A stretch of DNA of 64,000 nt, from positions 806,001 through 870,000 of the forward strand of contig JACKEC010000016.1 of assembly GCA_020633195.1 (NCBI GenBank), in the 5' to 3' direction. Below the pieces are notes generated by a model. It was not told the origin of the DNA. It made no database searches and saw nothing but the letters and a program-made list of their open reading frames with translations. The translations under genes and the position numbers were made by a program. Shown here piece by piece: positions 18,619 to 26,812 of the stretch. The stretch comes from Sandaracinaceae bacterium (lineage in GTDB: Bacteria > Myxococcota_A > Polyangia > Polyangiales > Sandaracinaceae). Within the stretch, counting starts at the first letter, position 1; each line of letters opens with the position of its first letter.

Positions 18619-19550
18619 CGGCGAAGCGCCCGACGCCGAGCTTCCTGCGGCGCGCCTTCACCGAGAACCTGGGCCTGAAGCTGATCGCGCTGGTCGGCTC
18701 GCTCGTCCTGTTCGTGATGCGCGGCACCTCGGACGACACGGGGATCGTCAGCGCGCGGGTCCACCCGCCGACCCGCGCGGGGTACGTGCTCGTGAGCGAC
18801 GTCCCCGAGCAGGTGCACGTCACGTTGTCGGGCTCGCGCGCCCTCGTGAACGCGGTGCGCTCCGAGACGCTCGAGGAGATCAACATCCCCGACGCGTTCT
18901 CCGAGCGCTTCTTCTACATCGAGGCCAACCAGTTCGACCTGCCCCCCGGGGTGACCGTGGATCGCGTGGAGCCGACGGCGATCCCGATCCAGTGGGTGCA
19001 GGAGGCGGAGAGCCGCTTCCGGATCGACGCCGTCGTCGAGGGCGTGGTGGCCGAGGGCTTCACCCGCGTGCGGACGACCGTGCAGCCCACGAGCGTGATG
19101 GTCCGCGGCGCGGCCGACGAGATCGGCGAGCTGTCTCGCGTCCGCACCCAGCCCGTCGACGTCGGCGGCCTCACCGCGGGCGCGCACGACTTCCGGGTCC
19201 CCCTGATGCCGCTGCCCGCGCACGTGAGCTACGTCGCGTCGCAGACGGTCACCGTGACGGTGGTGGTCGAGGCGGAGGAGGGGCACCGCGTGCTCGAGGA
19301 CGTCGAGGTGTCGATCGTCGGCGGCAGCGACCTGGTCCTGCGGCCCTCGGCGGTGAACGTGACCCTGCGCGGCCCGCGCGCCCGGGTCGAGGAGCTGCAC
19401 GAGCGCCGCGTGATCCCCTACGTCGACGCGAGCGGGCTCGACCCCTCGCTCGGCGCGCAGCCGCTGCCCGTCCGGCTGCGCCCGCTGCCCGAGGACATCT
19501 CGGTCAGCTCCGAGCCCGCCGAGCTCCTCGTGATGCCGCGCGAGGAGTAG
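18615..19550 (+). CDS. cdaR: YbbR-domain protein, CdaA partner (CdaR)
   Basis: CdaR-type proteins sit in the membrane beside CdaA and modulate its activity. The 311-aa product has a single N-terminal span (LGLKLIALVGSLVLFVMRG, about 20-38) of the YbbR type (N-L-x-LK-x-x-A). Three to four repeated YbbR beta modules follow, with recurring P-x-x-V-x-V-x-G segments. The start is GTG at 18615 inside the end of cdaA. It is convergent with the RND pump gene, with only 7 nt between the stops. Confidence 0.92.
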   Translation: MTAKRPTPSFLRRAFTENLGLKLIALVGSLVLFVMRGTSDDTGIVSARVHPPTRAGYVLVSDVPEQVHVTLSGSRALVNAVRSETLEEINIPDAFSERFFYIEANQFDLPPGVTVDRVEPTAIPIQWVQEAESRFRIDAVVEGVVAEGFTRVRTTVQPTSVMVRGAADEIGELSRVRTQPVDVGGLTAGAHDFRVPLMPLPAHVSYVASQTVTVTVVVEAEEGHRVLEDVEVSIVGGSDLVLRPSAVNVTLRGPRARVEELHERRVIPYVDASGLDPSLGAQPLPVRLRPLPEDISVSSEPAELLVMPREE

Positions 19551-19557
19551 GGCCGGC

Positions 19558-22500
19558 TCAGGCGTTCCGGCGCCGGCTGAGGAGCACGACGACAGGCATC
19601 GCGAAGAGGTTCAGCAGTGTCGAGCTGACCAGACCGCCGAGGATCACGACGGCCATCGGGTGCTCGATCTCGTGGCCGGCGTCGCTGCCCGCCACGACGA
19701 GCGGGACGAGCGCGAGCCCGGTCGAGAGCGCCGTCATGAGGATCGGGGACAGCCGCTCGCTCGCGCCTCGGAGGATCAGCGCGGGCCCGAAGGTCATGCC
19801 CTCCACCTCCTCGAGGTGGCGGTAGTGCGCGACGAGCAGGATGCCGTTGCGGGACGCGATGCCGAGCACGGTGACGAGCCCCACGAGGGTCCCGAGCGAC
19901 ACCACGCCGCCCGCCAGCGCGGTGACGAGCACGCCGCCGATCAGCGCGAGCGGGAGGCTCGTCATGACCAGCGCCGTCATCCGGAAGGAGCGGAAGTCGG
20001 CGAGCAAGATGAGGAACACGCCGAACAGGGAGAGCGCGCCCACCGAGAGCAGGGTTCGCTGCGCCTCCTCGCGGGCGCGGTACTCGCCGAGCGTCTCCGC
20101 GTGGTGGCCGGCGGGCAGCGCGTGCGCGGCGACGCGCTCCTCGATGCGCCGCGCGACCGCGCCGAGGTCCGCGCCCTCCTCGAGCGTGACGCTGATGTCG
20201 ACCTTCCGGGACCCCGCCTGGTGCGCGATGGTGTTCGGCATTTCGGTGACGCGGACCCGCGCGACGTCGCCGAGCCGCACGCTCCGCGTGGCGTCGACGT
20301 CGATCAGGAGCTCGCGGAGCGCCGCGACGTCGTCCCGCACCGCCTCGGGGCTCCACACGACGACGTCGACGGGCTGCTGGCCGCGGACGATCGTGCCGAC
20401 GCGCTCACCCTGGACGAGCGTGGTCGCGCGCCGCCGGATCAGCCCTGGGTCGACCCCGAGGGCGGCGCACCGATCGAGCCTCGCCACGATCTCGATCTGC
20501 GGCACGAGCACCTGCGCCGGTGGGCTCGCGTGGTCGACGCCCTCGACCGCGGCGAGCTCGCTCGCGAGAGAGACGCCGTGCGCCTCGAGGGCCTCGAGGT
20601 CCGGGCCGAAGAGGCGGACCACGATCGCGCCCGAGCCGCCGCTCAGGACCTCGCGCATGCGCTCCTGCAAGTATGTTTGCACGTCGCGATAGACGCCCGG
20701 GTAGCCGCCGACCACCGCCCGCACCTCGGCGAGGGTGGCGTCGAGGTCGGCGTCCGGGTCGACGCTGATCCACAGCTCGGCGAAGTTGGGGCCGACCACC
20801 TCGTCGGCGACCTCGGCGCGCCCGATGTGGGCCCCGAAGCTCCGCACGCCCTCGACCGTGAGCAGCTCCGCGCGGGCGAGGTCGGCGGTCCGGGCCATCG
20901 CCGACAGGGACGTGCCGGGCCGGCCGATCCAGTGCATCAGGAAGTCGTTCTCGGCGAAGTGGGGCAGGAACTCCTCCTCGAGCGTGCCGAGCGCGCCGAC
21001 CGACGCGAGGACGGCGAGGGCGCTCGAGGCGATCACGAGGCGCGGCCGCCGCAGGGTCGCGCTCAGGAGCTTCTCGTAGGCGCCGCGGAGCCGGTGGGCG
21101 AGCGGCGGCTCCCGGCGCTCGCCGAGGTGGCCGGGCAGCAGGAGCAGCGCGAGCACGGGCGTGAGCGTCAGCGCGACGGCCATCGACGCGAGCACCGCGA
21201 GCCCGTAGCCGAGCGCGAGCGGCCGGAAGAACTCGCCCGCGACGCCGGGGAGGAAGAGCACGGGGACGAACACGAGGGTCACGATCAGGGTCGCGTAGAC
21301 GACCGCGCTCCGGACCTCGAGGGACGCGTCGAGCACGATCCGGAGGGTCTGCGCGAAGGTCCGATCGGGGGGCGCCTCCCGCAGGCGACGGTGGATGTTC
21401 TCCACGTCGATGATCGCGTCGTCCACCACCTCGCCGAGCGCGATGATGAGGCCCGCGATCACCATCGTGTCGAGGGAGAAGCCCGCGAGGGTGAGGATCG
21501 AGGCGGCGGCGAGCAGCGAGATGGGGATCGCGACCACGCTGATGACGGCCGTGCGCCAGTCCCAGAGGAAGACGAGCAGGACCAGGATCACGAGCGCGGT
21601 CCCGATCGCCATCGCCTCGCCGAGGTTCGACAGGGCGCGCTCGATGAACCCGGCGGGGCGAAAGACCGTCGGGTCGACCTCGACTCCGGGGAGCGCGGGC
21701 GCGAGCTGGGCGAGCGCCTCCTCGACGCCGTGGGTGACCTCGAGGGTGTTCGCCCCGGGCTGCTTCTCGACGATGAGGAGGAGGCCGGCGCCGTGCGTCA
21801 CGACGGCCTCGCCGATCGGCGGCGGGTGGTCCTCGACCACGCGGGCGACGTCGCCGAGGGTGAGGGAGCGGTCGGCGCGGACCCCCACGGGGACGCGCGC
21901 GAGCTCCTCGGGCGTCGACACGAGGCTCCGGTGCAGCACGGGCAGGCGCTGGTTGGGGCCGTCGACGAAGCCGCCGGGGAGCGGGGTCACGGCCTGCCGG
22001 CTCGCGAGCACGACCTCGTCGAGGGTGAGCCCGTACGCCTGCGTACGGACGGGATCGACCTGGACCTGGAGCTGTCGGTTGCGCTCGCCCCAGATGGCCA
22101 CGTTCGCGACGCCGGGGACGGACATCAGGCGAGGACGCACCACCCAGCGGACGAGATCGGTGAGCTCCATCTGGGACCGCGTCTCGGACCACACCGCGAC
22201 CTTCAGCACGCGCGAGGTGGAGGACAGCGGTGACAAGAGGACGGGCGGGCTCGCGAGCGCGGGCAGGCGGGCGCGCGCGACCCGCTCGCCGACGAGCGCG
22301 CGCGTCTCCATGAGGTCGGCGCCGCGGTCCAGGACCAGCACGACCGAGGAGAGGCCGAGCACCGATCGCGAGCGCATCTCGGTCATCCCCGGGGTCCCCG
22401 CGAGCACGGCCTCGAGCGGGGTCGTGACGAGCGACTCGACCTCCTCGCTCGAGAGGCCCGGCGCCTCTGTCTGGATCTCGACGCGCGGCGGCGCGAACTC

Positions 22501-22617
22501 GGGGAAGGCGTCGAAGGAGGCGTCGCGCGTGAGGACCGCGCCGACGGCGACGAGCACCAGCGCGAGGCCCATCACGACGAAGCGCTGCTGGAGGCAGAGG
22601 TGGACGAGCGCGCGCAT
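19558..22617 (-). CDS. RND-family efflux pump, inner-membrane subunit (HME/CusA-like)
   Basis: A 1019-aa proton-driven RND transporter. It has an N-terminal span, two large periplasmic domains (about 35-330 and 555-850) and two clusters of membrane helices. TM4 carries GEVVDDAIIDVENIHRR, with the adjacent Asp pair needed for proton relay. Overall features (FDAFPEFAPPRVEIQTEAPG, LSSEEVESLVT, PGVANVAIWGER) match the CusA/CzcA heavy-metal branch. The region aligned by eye with the CusA substrate methionine (RIDM) reads MREV here, so Cu/Ag transport is doubtful and the substrate is open. The ATG at 22617 overlaps the adaptor stop (TGATG). Confidence 0.93.
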   Translation of the reverse strand: MRALVHLCLQQRFVVMGLALVLVAVGAVLTRDASFDAFPEFAPPRVEIQTEAPGLSSEEVESLVTTPLEAVLAGTPGMTEMRSRSVLGLSSVVLVLDRGADLMETRALVGERVARARLPALASPPVLLSPLSSTSRVLKVAVWSETRSQMELTDLVRWVVRPRLMSVPGVANVAIWGERNRQLQVQVDPVRTQAYGLTLDEVVLASRQAVTPLPGGFVDGPNQRLPVLHRSLVSTPEELARVPVGVRADRSLTLGDVARVVEDHPPPIGEAVVTHGAGLLLIVEKQPGANTLEVTHGVEEALAQLAPALPGVEVDPTVFRPAGFIERALSNLGEAMAIGTALVILVLLVFLWDWRTAVISVVAIPISLLAAASILTLAGFSLDTMVIAGLIIALGEVVDDAIIDVENIHRRLREAPPDRTFAQTLRIVLDASLEVRSAVVYATLIVTLVFVPVLFLPGVAGEFFRPLALGYGLAVLASMAVALTLTPVLALLLLPGHLGERREPPLAHRLRGAYEKLLSATLRRPRLVIASSALAVLASVGALGTLEEEFLPHFAENDFLMHWIGRPGTSLSAMARTADLARAELLTVEGVRSFGAHIGRAEVADEVVGPNFAELWISVDPDADLDATLAEVRAVVGGYPGVYRDVQTYLQERMREVLSGGSGAIVVRLFGPDLEALEAHGVSLASELAAVEGVDHASPPAQVLVPQIEIVARLDRCAALGVDPGLIRRRATTLVQGERVGTIVRGQQPVDVVVWSPEAVRDDVAALRELLIDVDATRSVRLGDVARVRVTEMPNTIAHQAGSRKVDISVTLEEGADLGAVARRIEERVAAHALPAGHHAETLGEYRAREEAQRTLLSVGALSLFGVFLILLADFRSFRMTALVMTSLPLALIGGVLVTALAGGVVSLGTLVGLVTVLGIASRNGILLVAHYRHLEEVEGMTFGPALILRGASERLSPILMTALSTGLALVPLVVAGSDAGHEIEHPMAVVILGGLVSSTLLNLFAMPVVVLLSRRRNA

Positions 22618-23777
22618 CAGTGCCCCGGCTCGAACTCGGCCCCGAACACCTCGGCGGCGCCGACGGAGACGACGCACGTGTCGACGGGGGGGCCGCGCTC
22701 GAAGATCGCGAGCTCGCCGTGTCGGCGCGCGACGTCCACGCGCGCGCGGCGGAAGCTGCGCTCACCCTCGCACGTGTAGACCCAGGCCGAGCCCGCCGTG
22801 TCGTAGACGACCGCGCCGAGCGGCACCCCCCGCGCGTCCTCTTCGGACCGCAGGGGGAGCGAGACGAGCACCCGCTCCCCGGGCTGGAACGCGGCCGAGG
22901 AAGCGTCGAGCGCGTAGTAGCGATCGACGGTCCCGGCGAGGGGCGCCGCGGTCGGCGGCCCGGCGACGACGCGCCCCCGGCTCGGCGCGACCTCGCTCGT
23001 CGCGTCGAGCGAGACGACGTCGGCGTCCCGCTCTCCATCCACGCGGTGGACGTCCCCCGAGCCGACGGGGACGCGGACCCAGAGGTTGGCGACGGCGACG
23101 ATCTCGAGCAGCGGCGCGCTCGCCGCGACCGCTTGGCCGGTCCCGACGGACACCGCGCGGACGATTCCGTCGACGGGGCTGCCGACCGTCATCGAGACGT
23201 CGGAGAGGAGGGGCGCCGATCGCATCGCGCGGGCGCGCGCCTGCGCCACGTCGACGTCGGCGCGCGCGGTGTCTCGCGCGGCCGTCGCCTCTTCGATCGC
23301 GCGCCGGCTCCCCGCTCGCTCGGCCGCGAGCGCCTCGGTTCGCGTGAGCCTCGCCTCGGCGGCGGCGAGCGTCGCCCGCGCGACCTCGACCTCCCGGCTC
23401 GCCCGCGCTCGGGTGTCCCGGTCGACGGGCGCGAGGGGGACGAGGCGCAGCAGCTCCTGCCCCTCGTGCACCGCCGCGCCGGGGGTGATGTCGGCGGCCG
23501 CGCGCACGACCCCGGCGACGGGGGCCGACACCGTCAGCACGCGGCCGGGCGGGATGATCACCTCTCCGCCGACCCGGCGCACCGCGGGCACCGCCACGCG
23601 GCTGACCGTGCCCGTCTCGAGCGCGAGCCGCTCGACGGCCCGCTCCGTCAAGTGCACGACGGGGAGGTCGGACTCCGGGATCGGGCTCTCCACCGAGGCC
23701 GGGGCCTCTTCGTGGCTCCCCTCGGGGGGCGCCCCGCAGGCCGTGACGAGCGCGAGCGCGAGGAGACCCTCTCTCAT
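22617..23777 (-). CDS. RND efflux adaptor (membrane-fusion) lipoprotein
   Basis: The periplasmic adaptor linking pump and outer-membrane factor. The 386-aa product starts MREGLLALALVTACGAPPEG (lipobox VTAC). It contains a barrel-sandwich/lipoyl half-motif (SAPVAGVVRAAADITPGAAVHEGQELLRL), an alpha-helical hairpin (about residues 130-185), the second lipoyl half (GSPVDGIVRAVSVGTGQAV) and a C-terminal beta-barrel with GAVVYDTAGSAWVYTCEG. Its ATG overlaps the stop of the outer-membrane-factor gene (ATGA), and its own stop overlaps the pump start, giving a tightly coupled operon. Confidence 0.92.
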   Translation of the reverse strand: MREGLLALALVTACGAPPEGSHEEAPASVESPIPESDLPVVHLTERAVERLALETGTVSRVAVPAVRRVGGEVIIPPGRVLTVSAPVAGVVRAAADITPGAAVHEGQELLRLVPLAPVDRDTRARASREVEVARATLAAAEARLTRTEALAAERAGSRRAIEEATAARDTARADVDVAQARARAMRSAPLLSDVSMTVGSPVDGIVRAVSVGTGQAVAASAPLLEIVAVANLWVRVPVGSGDVHRVDGERDADVVSLDATSEVAPSRGRVVAGPPTAAPLAGTVDRYYALDASSAAFQPGERVLVSLPLRSEEDARGVPLGAVVYDTAGSAWVYTCEGERSFRRARVDVARRHGELAIFERGPPVDTCVVSVGAAEVFGAEFEPGH

Positions 23778-25120
23778 CGATCCTCCGTTCCGTCGCCGAT
23801 CTCGAGGCGCGCGCCCACCGCGCGCTCGAGCTGCGCGTGGGCGCGACGCACGTCGGCCTCGAGCTCCGCGAGCCGCAGCCGGGCCGCGCCGAGCCGCCCC
23901 GACGCGTCGAGCACGACGAGGTAGGAGTCGTCCCCAAGCTCGTAGCGCTGGGTGGCCGCCGCGAGCGTGGCCTCGAGCGGAGGGACGATGTCGCGCTCGT
24001 AGCGCTCGTACGAGACGAGCGACTGCTCGAGCTGCGCGCGCGCGGTGACGACCTCGAGCCCGACCTGCTGGCGCACCGCGTCCACGCGGTGGGCGGCGCG
24101 CTCGATCGCCGCCGCCGCGCGTCCGACCCCGCCCTGGTTCTGGTTGAAGATCGGCAGGTCCACGACGCCGCCGACGCGCACGCCCCCGGCGGTGGCGTTC
24201 CACTGCGCGTCCGCCTGGACCGAGAGGGACACGATGCGTGAGCGCTCCCACCCCGCGCGAGCGGCGGCGCCCTCGAGCTCGAGCTCGGCGGCGCGCAGGT
24301 CCGGGCGCGCGGCGCGCGCGAGCGGCAAGAGATCCGCGAGCGGCGGGGCGCGGTCCGGCAGCGCCCGCTCCGTCACGACCGTGAGCGGCGCGCCGGGCTC
24401 GCCCCCGACGACCGCCTGGAGCCTCGCCGTCGTCACCTCGAGCTCCCGGGCCGCGACGGCCGCGGCGTCGGCCGCGATGAAGGCCTGCGCGCGCACCGCG
24501 AGGGCGTCCGCCGGGTTCACGTCGCCCGACGCGGAGCGCGCCTCGGCCAGCGCGCCGAGGTTGTCGGCGATGGCCGCGAGCTCCGCGAGCAACGTGACTC
24601 GCGCCTCCGCGAGGGCGCGGTCGACGTGCGCGAGCCGGGCGTCGCGGGCCAGGTCGAGCCCGCTCTGCACGAGGGACTCGGCGACGCTCTCGAGCGCGCG
24701 GCCCGCCGCCTCGGTGCGCTGCGGGAGCTGGAACAGGCTCATGATCGGCGCGATGAAGCTGGCCGCGGCGTTGATGACCCCGAGCGGTCCGAGCGCCGAG
24801 ATGCGCGGGTTGTCGATCCGGGCCGCCTCGTCGAAGTCCGCGGTCGCCGCGCGGAGCCTCGCCATGTCCGCGGCGAACGTCGGGCTGTTCCACAGCGCGA
24901 GGGCGACGACCTCGTCCTCGTCGAGCCCGTCCTCGAGGCTGACTCCGTCGGGGAGGTCGCCTTCGTCGCCCCCCGAGGTCCGGATCGCGTGCCCCGTGCG
25001 CCGCGTGAGCTCGTCGGCGACCCAGCCCCGATCGCGGCTCGGGGTCGCGCAGCCGAGCCACAGGACGGCGAAGGTGAGGGCACCCGCGCGGGGGCCGAGT
25101 CGTCGAAGGGCGAGGTCCAT
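23774..25120 (-). CDS. RND efflux outer-membrane factor (TolC/CusC-like lipoprotein)
   Basis: A 448-aa TolC-family channel. The N-terminus MDLALRRLGPRAGALTFAVL is followed by the lipobox WLGC. The rest is two halves of long alternating helices (for example LDLARDARLAHVDRALAEARV and RIVSLSVQADAQWN/GVVDLPIFNQNQGG), typical of the duplicated OEP domain. It is the first gene of the efflux operon. I chose the ATG at 25120 because it gives the signal peptide and because an OmpR-type box lies 29 nt upstream. The reading frame continues into the repeat element but is not expected to be used there. Confidence 0.92.
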   Translation of the reverse strand: MDLALRRLGPRAGALTFAVLWLGCATPSRDRGWVADELTRRTGHAIRTSGGDEGDLPDGVSLEDGLDEDEVVALALWNSPTFAADMARLRAATADFDEAARIDNPRISALGPLGVINAAASFIAPIMSLFQLPQRTEAAGRALESVAESLVQSGLDLARDARLAHVDRALAEARVTLLAELAAIADNLGALAEARSASGDVNPADALAVRAQAFIAADAAAVAARELEVTTARLQAVVGGEPGAPLTVVTERALPDRAPPLADLLPLARAARPDLRAAELELEGAAARAGWERSRIVSLSVQADAQWNATAGGVRVGGVVDLPIFNQNQGGVGRAAAAIERAAHRVDAVRQQVGLEVVTARAQLEQSLVSYERYERDIVPPLEATLAAATQRYELGDDSYLVVLDASGRLGAARLRLAELEADVRRAHAQLERAVGARLEIGDGTEDR

Positions 25121-25149
25121 CGGCGGCGACTGGAGCGTGCCTCGCCGAC

Positions 25150-25166
25150 CCAAACGGGACCTGAAC
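25150..25166 (-). promoter_or_regulatory. OmpR-type direct-repeat box upstream of the efflux operon
   Basis: On the minus strand this reads GTTCAG-GTCCC-GTTTGG, two hexamers with an 11-bp period, ending 29 nt before the outer-membrane-factor ATG. The same layout and distance occur before the adjacent response-regulator gene. Conservation continues downstream of the box in both places (GGGTYGGCGNNGCANGCT). It is most likely the binding site and promoter element of the adjacent OmpR-type regulator. Confidence 0.6.
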
Positions 25167-25186
25167 GACCCCCCTACGTCTGCTCC

Positions 25187-25213
25187 AATCAGGCTGCTGA
25201 AGGCAGCCTGATT
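25187..25213. repeat. Left-end hairpin of the inserted element
   Basis: AATCAGGCTGC (25187-25197), loop TGAAG, GCAGCCTGATT (25203-25213): a perfect 11-bp stem. It shares CAGGCTGC/GCAGCCTG with the hairpins at 6717-6740 and 25397-25443. Confidence 0.75.
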
Positions 25214-25237
25214 CCGTGCCGCGCGCGAAGCGCGCAT

Positions 25238-25260
25238 GCCCGTGCCCGTGCCCGTGCCCG
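25238..25260 (+). repeat. GCCCGT hexanucleotide tract
   Basis: Nearly four tandem copies of GCCCGT. The reverse complement (CACGGG units) occurs at 25380-25396, so the two tracts can pair across the element. Confidence 0.8.
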
Positions 25261-25261
25261 A

Positions 25262-25323
25262 ACCGTTCCCGTCGACCGTTCCCGTCGACCGTTCCCGTCG
25301 ACCGTTCCCGTCGACCGTTCCCG
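25262..25323 (+). repeat. 13-bp tandem repeat, 4.8 copies
   Basis: Four exact units of ACCGTTCCCGTCG (25262-25313) and a partial fifth (25314-25323). Each junction makes a GTCGAC hexamer. The array is non-coding and sits at the left of the centre of the inserted element. The exactness of the copies suggests recent expansion. Confidence 0.85.
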
Positions 25324-25396
25324 AGAGAGGCGCGTGATCTCGGGCACGGGGAAGGGGCACGGACACGGGCGGGCAGGGGCACGGGCACGGGCACGG

Positions 25397-25443
25397 AGCA
25401 GGCTGCCGAAATGGGCCCGGCGGGCCCATTTCGGCAGCCTGCT
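25397..25443. terminator. 22-bp perfect stem-loop at the sensor-kinase stop codon
   Basis: Positions 25397-25418 are perfectly complementary to 25422-25443 with a 3-nt loop (GGC). The outer part is AGCAGGCTGC and the inner part contains CCGAAATGGGCCC. The kinase stop TAG (25444-25442 on the minus strand) overlaps the arm, so the hairpin forms immediately after the coding sequence and should act as a strong terminator or transcript-stabilising 3' end. Confidence 0.75.
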
Positions 25444-26812
25444 ACGTCTGCTCTGGGCGCACGCCGCGGTGTCGCGGGAGCCGGACGACGAGGTGCGCGC
25501 CCGGTCCGTCGTCGACGAACGCCGCGTCGCCTCGGTGTGCCGCCACGACGTGGGCGATCAGCGCCAGGCCGATGCCGTGCCCGCCGGTGCCGCGCTGCTC
25601 GGGGGCCCTGTAGAACGGCTCGAACGCGCGGGCGCGGGCCTCCTCGCCGAGGCCGGGGCCCTCGTCGTCGATCCGCAAGACGACGTGCTCCGCGGTGTCC
25701 TGGACGCCGACCCGGACCGGGCCCTTCGAGTACTTGAGCGCGTTCCCGAGGCCGTTCGAGATCGCCGCGCTCAGCACGGTGGCGTCGCCGACCACGGCGC
25801 CGTCGTCCTCGAGCTCGAGCCGCACCCGCGAGGCGTCGGCGTCGAGGTCCTCGACGACCGCCTCGACGAGCGCGGAGACCGAGACGAGCGACGCGCCGCG
25901 CAGCGCCGACTCCGGGGAGGCGAGCACGAGCAGGTGATCGACGAGCTCGCCGAGGTCCTCGACCCGCGCCACCGAGCGCAGGAGCTGGCGCCCCTCGTGG
26001 GATCCCTCGTCGTGCTCCTCCGCGCGCAGCTCGAGCTCCGTGCGCAGCTTCGTGAGCGGCGTCCGGAGCTCGTGCGCGGCGTCGGCGGCGAAGTGACGGG
26101 AGCGCTCGAGCTCGACGCGGAGCCGGCCGAGGAGGTCGTCGATCGTGGCCGCGACGTCGTCGATCTCGACCATCCCGGAGCGGGGCAGCGACGGCGCGGG
26201 CTGCGGCGCGGCGGCGTCCATCGCGGTCAACGCACCTTGCAGACGTACGAGCGGCCGCAGCGACCAGCGCCCCACGGAGATCCCGGCGAAGATGCCGCCG
26301 AGGACCACGACGATCAGCGCGACGAGCCCCCCGAGCAGGAGCGGCTCGCGGTGCGCGAGGAGCTGGGATCGGGGCTCCCCCACGAGCACCCAGCGGCCAG
26401 CGGAGGCCGAGCTCGCGCGGCAGACCATCCAGGCGCCGTCGGGGCCGGCGCTCGCCTCACAGCCGTCCTGCGCCGGCGAGGGGAGGGCGGGGTCGCCCGC
26501 GAGGCGCCCCGACGCCTCCCACACCGCGAGGGTCACGTCCCCGTGCGAGAACTCGCGGAGCTCGTCCTCGAGCTGCGCCTGGGTCACGGCCTGCTGAGCG
26601 CGGGCCTCCGCGTCGAGCTCTGCCGCGAGGGCGCGGGCGCGCTCGAGCGCGTCGTCCTCGGCGTCGCTGGTCACGCGGTAGTCGACGACGACCATCGCCA
26701 CGGACAGCGTGGCGAGCGAGGCGCCCGCGGCGGTGAGCGCGGCGACGAGGCCGACGCGCCGGACCAGCGACCGGCCGCCGCTCGACGGCCGACCGGGCTC
26801 AGTCGATGGCAT
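25442..26812 (-). CDS. Two-component sensor histidine kinase
   Basis: A 456-aa membrane sensor kinase. TM1 is at about residues 18-42 and a periplasmic sensing region with two Cys follows. TM2 (LLLGGLVALIVVVLGGIFAG) is at about 175-195, followed by a HAMP-like linker. The phosphoacceptor H-box is HFAADAAHELRTPLTKL (His near 246). The ATP-binding domain has N-box SNGLGNALKYS, G1 DDEGPGLG and G2 GHGIGLAL. The ATG at 26812 lies within the end of the response-regulator gene (14-nt overlap). The last codons and stop fall in one copy of the 12-bp repeat that bounds the inserted element. It likely senses a periplasmic signal related to the efflux substrate (inference). Confidence 0.93.
   Translation of the reverse strand: MPSTEPGRPSSGGRSLVRRVGLVAALTAAGASLATLSVAMVVVDYRVTSDAEDDALERARALAAELDAEARAQQAVTQAQLEDELREFSHGDVTLAVWEASGRLAGDPALPSPAQDGCEASAGPDGAWMVCRASSASAGRWVLVGEPRSQLLAHREPLLLGGLVALIVVVLGGIFAGISVGRWSLRPLVRLQGALTAMDAAAPQPAPSLPRSGMVEIDDVAATIDDLLGRLRVELERSRHFAADAAHELRTPLTKLRTELELRAEEHDEGSHEGRQLLRSVARVEDLGELVDHLLVLASPESALRGASLVSVSALVEAVVEDLDADASRVRLELEDDGAVVGDATVLSAAISNGLGNALKYSKGPVRVGVQDTAEHVVLRIDDEGPGLGEEARARAFEPFYRAPEQRGTGGHGIGLALIAHVVAAHRGDAAFVDDGPGAHLVVRLPRHRGVRPEQT

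Larger units (their letters stand above)
25174..25453. mobile_element. Putative 256-bp non-autonomous insertion element with a 12-bp direct repeat
   Basis: A perfect 12-bp direct repeat, CTACGTCTGCTC, flanks the segment (25174-25185 and 25442-25453). Just inside it are inverted ends, CAGGCTGC (25190-25197) and GCAGCCTG (25434-25441). The interior is nested structure: a terminal hairpin at each end, GCCCGT hexamers on the left facing CACGGG hexamers on the right, a 13-bp tandem array, and a central CCCGAGA/TCTCGGG stem. No protein is encoded. Removing one repeat plus the interior would leave about 55 nt between kinase stop and box-controlled operon. That makes insertion with target duplication the simplest reading, but no transposase or second full copy is present here. 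Confidence 0.6.

Noticed and set aside
19660..22233. Long plus-strand frame opposite the RND pump
   Set aside because: Antisense shadow. The composition (Arg, Glu, His, Asp repeats) reflects the complement of a GC-rich coding frame, and the minus strand gives a complete RND protein.
25216..25429. Protein-coding readings through the repeat element (Gly-Asn-Gly-Arg and His-Gly repeats)
   Set aside because: These only translate the hexamer and 13-bp repeats, and both flanking genes have better starts or stops outside the element.
25187..25443. CRISPR array
   Set aside because: The repeats are 6 and 13 bp, directly adjacent and without unique spacers, and no cas gene is present.
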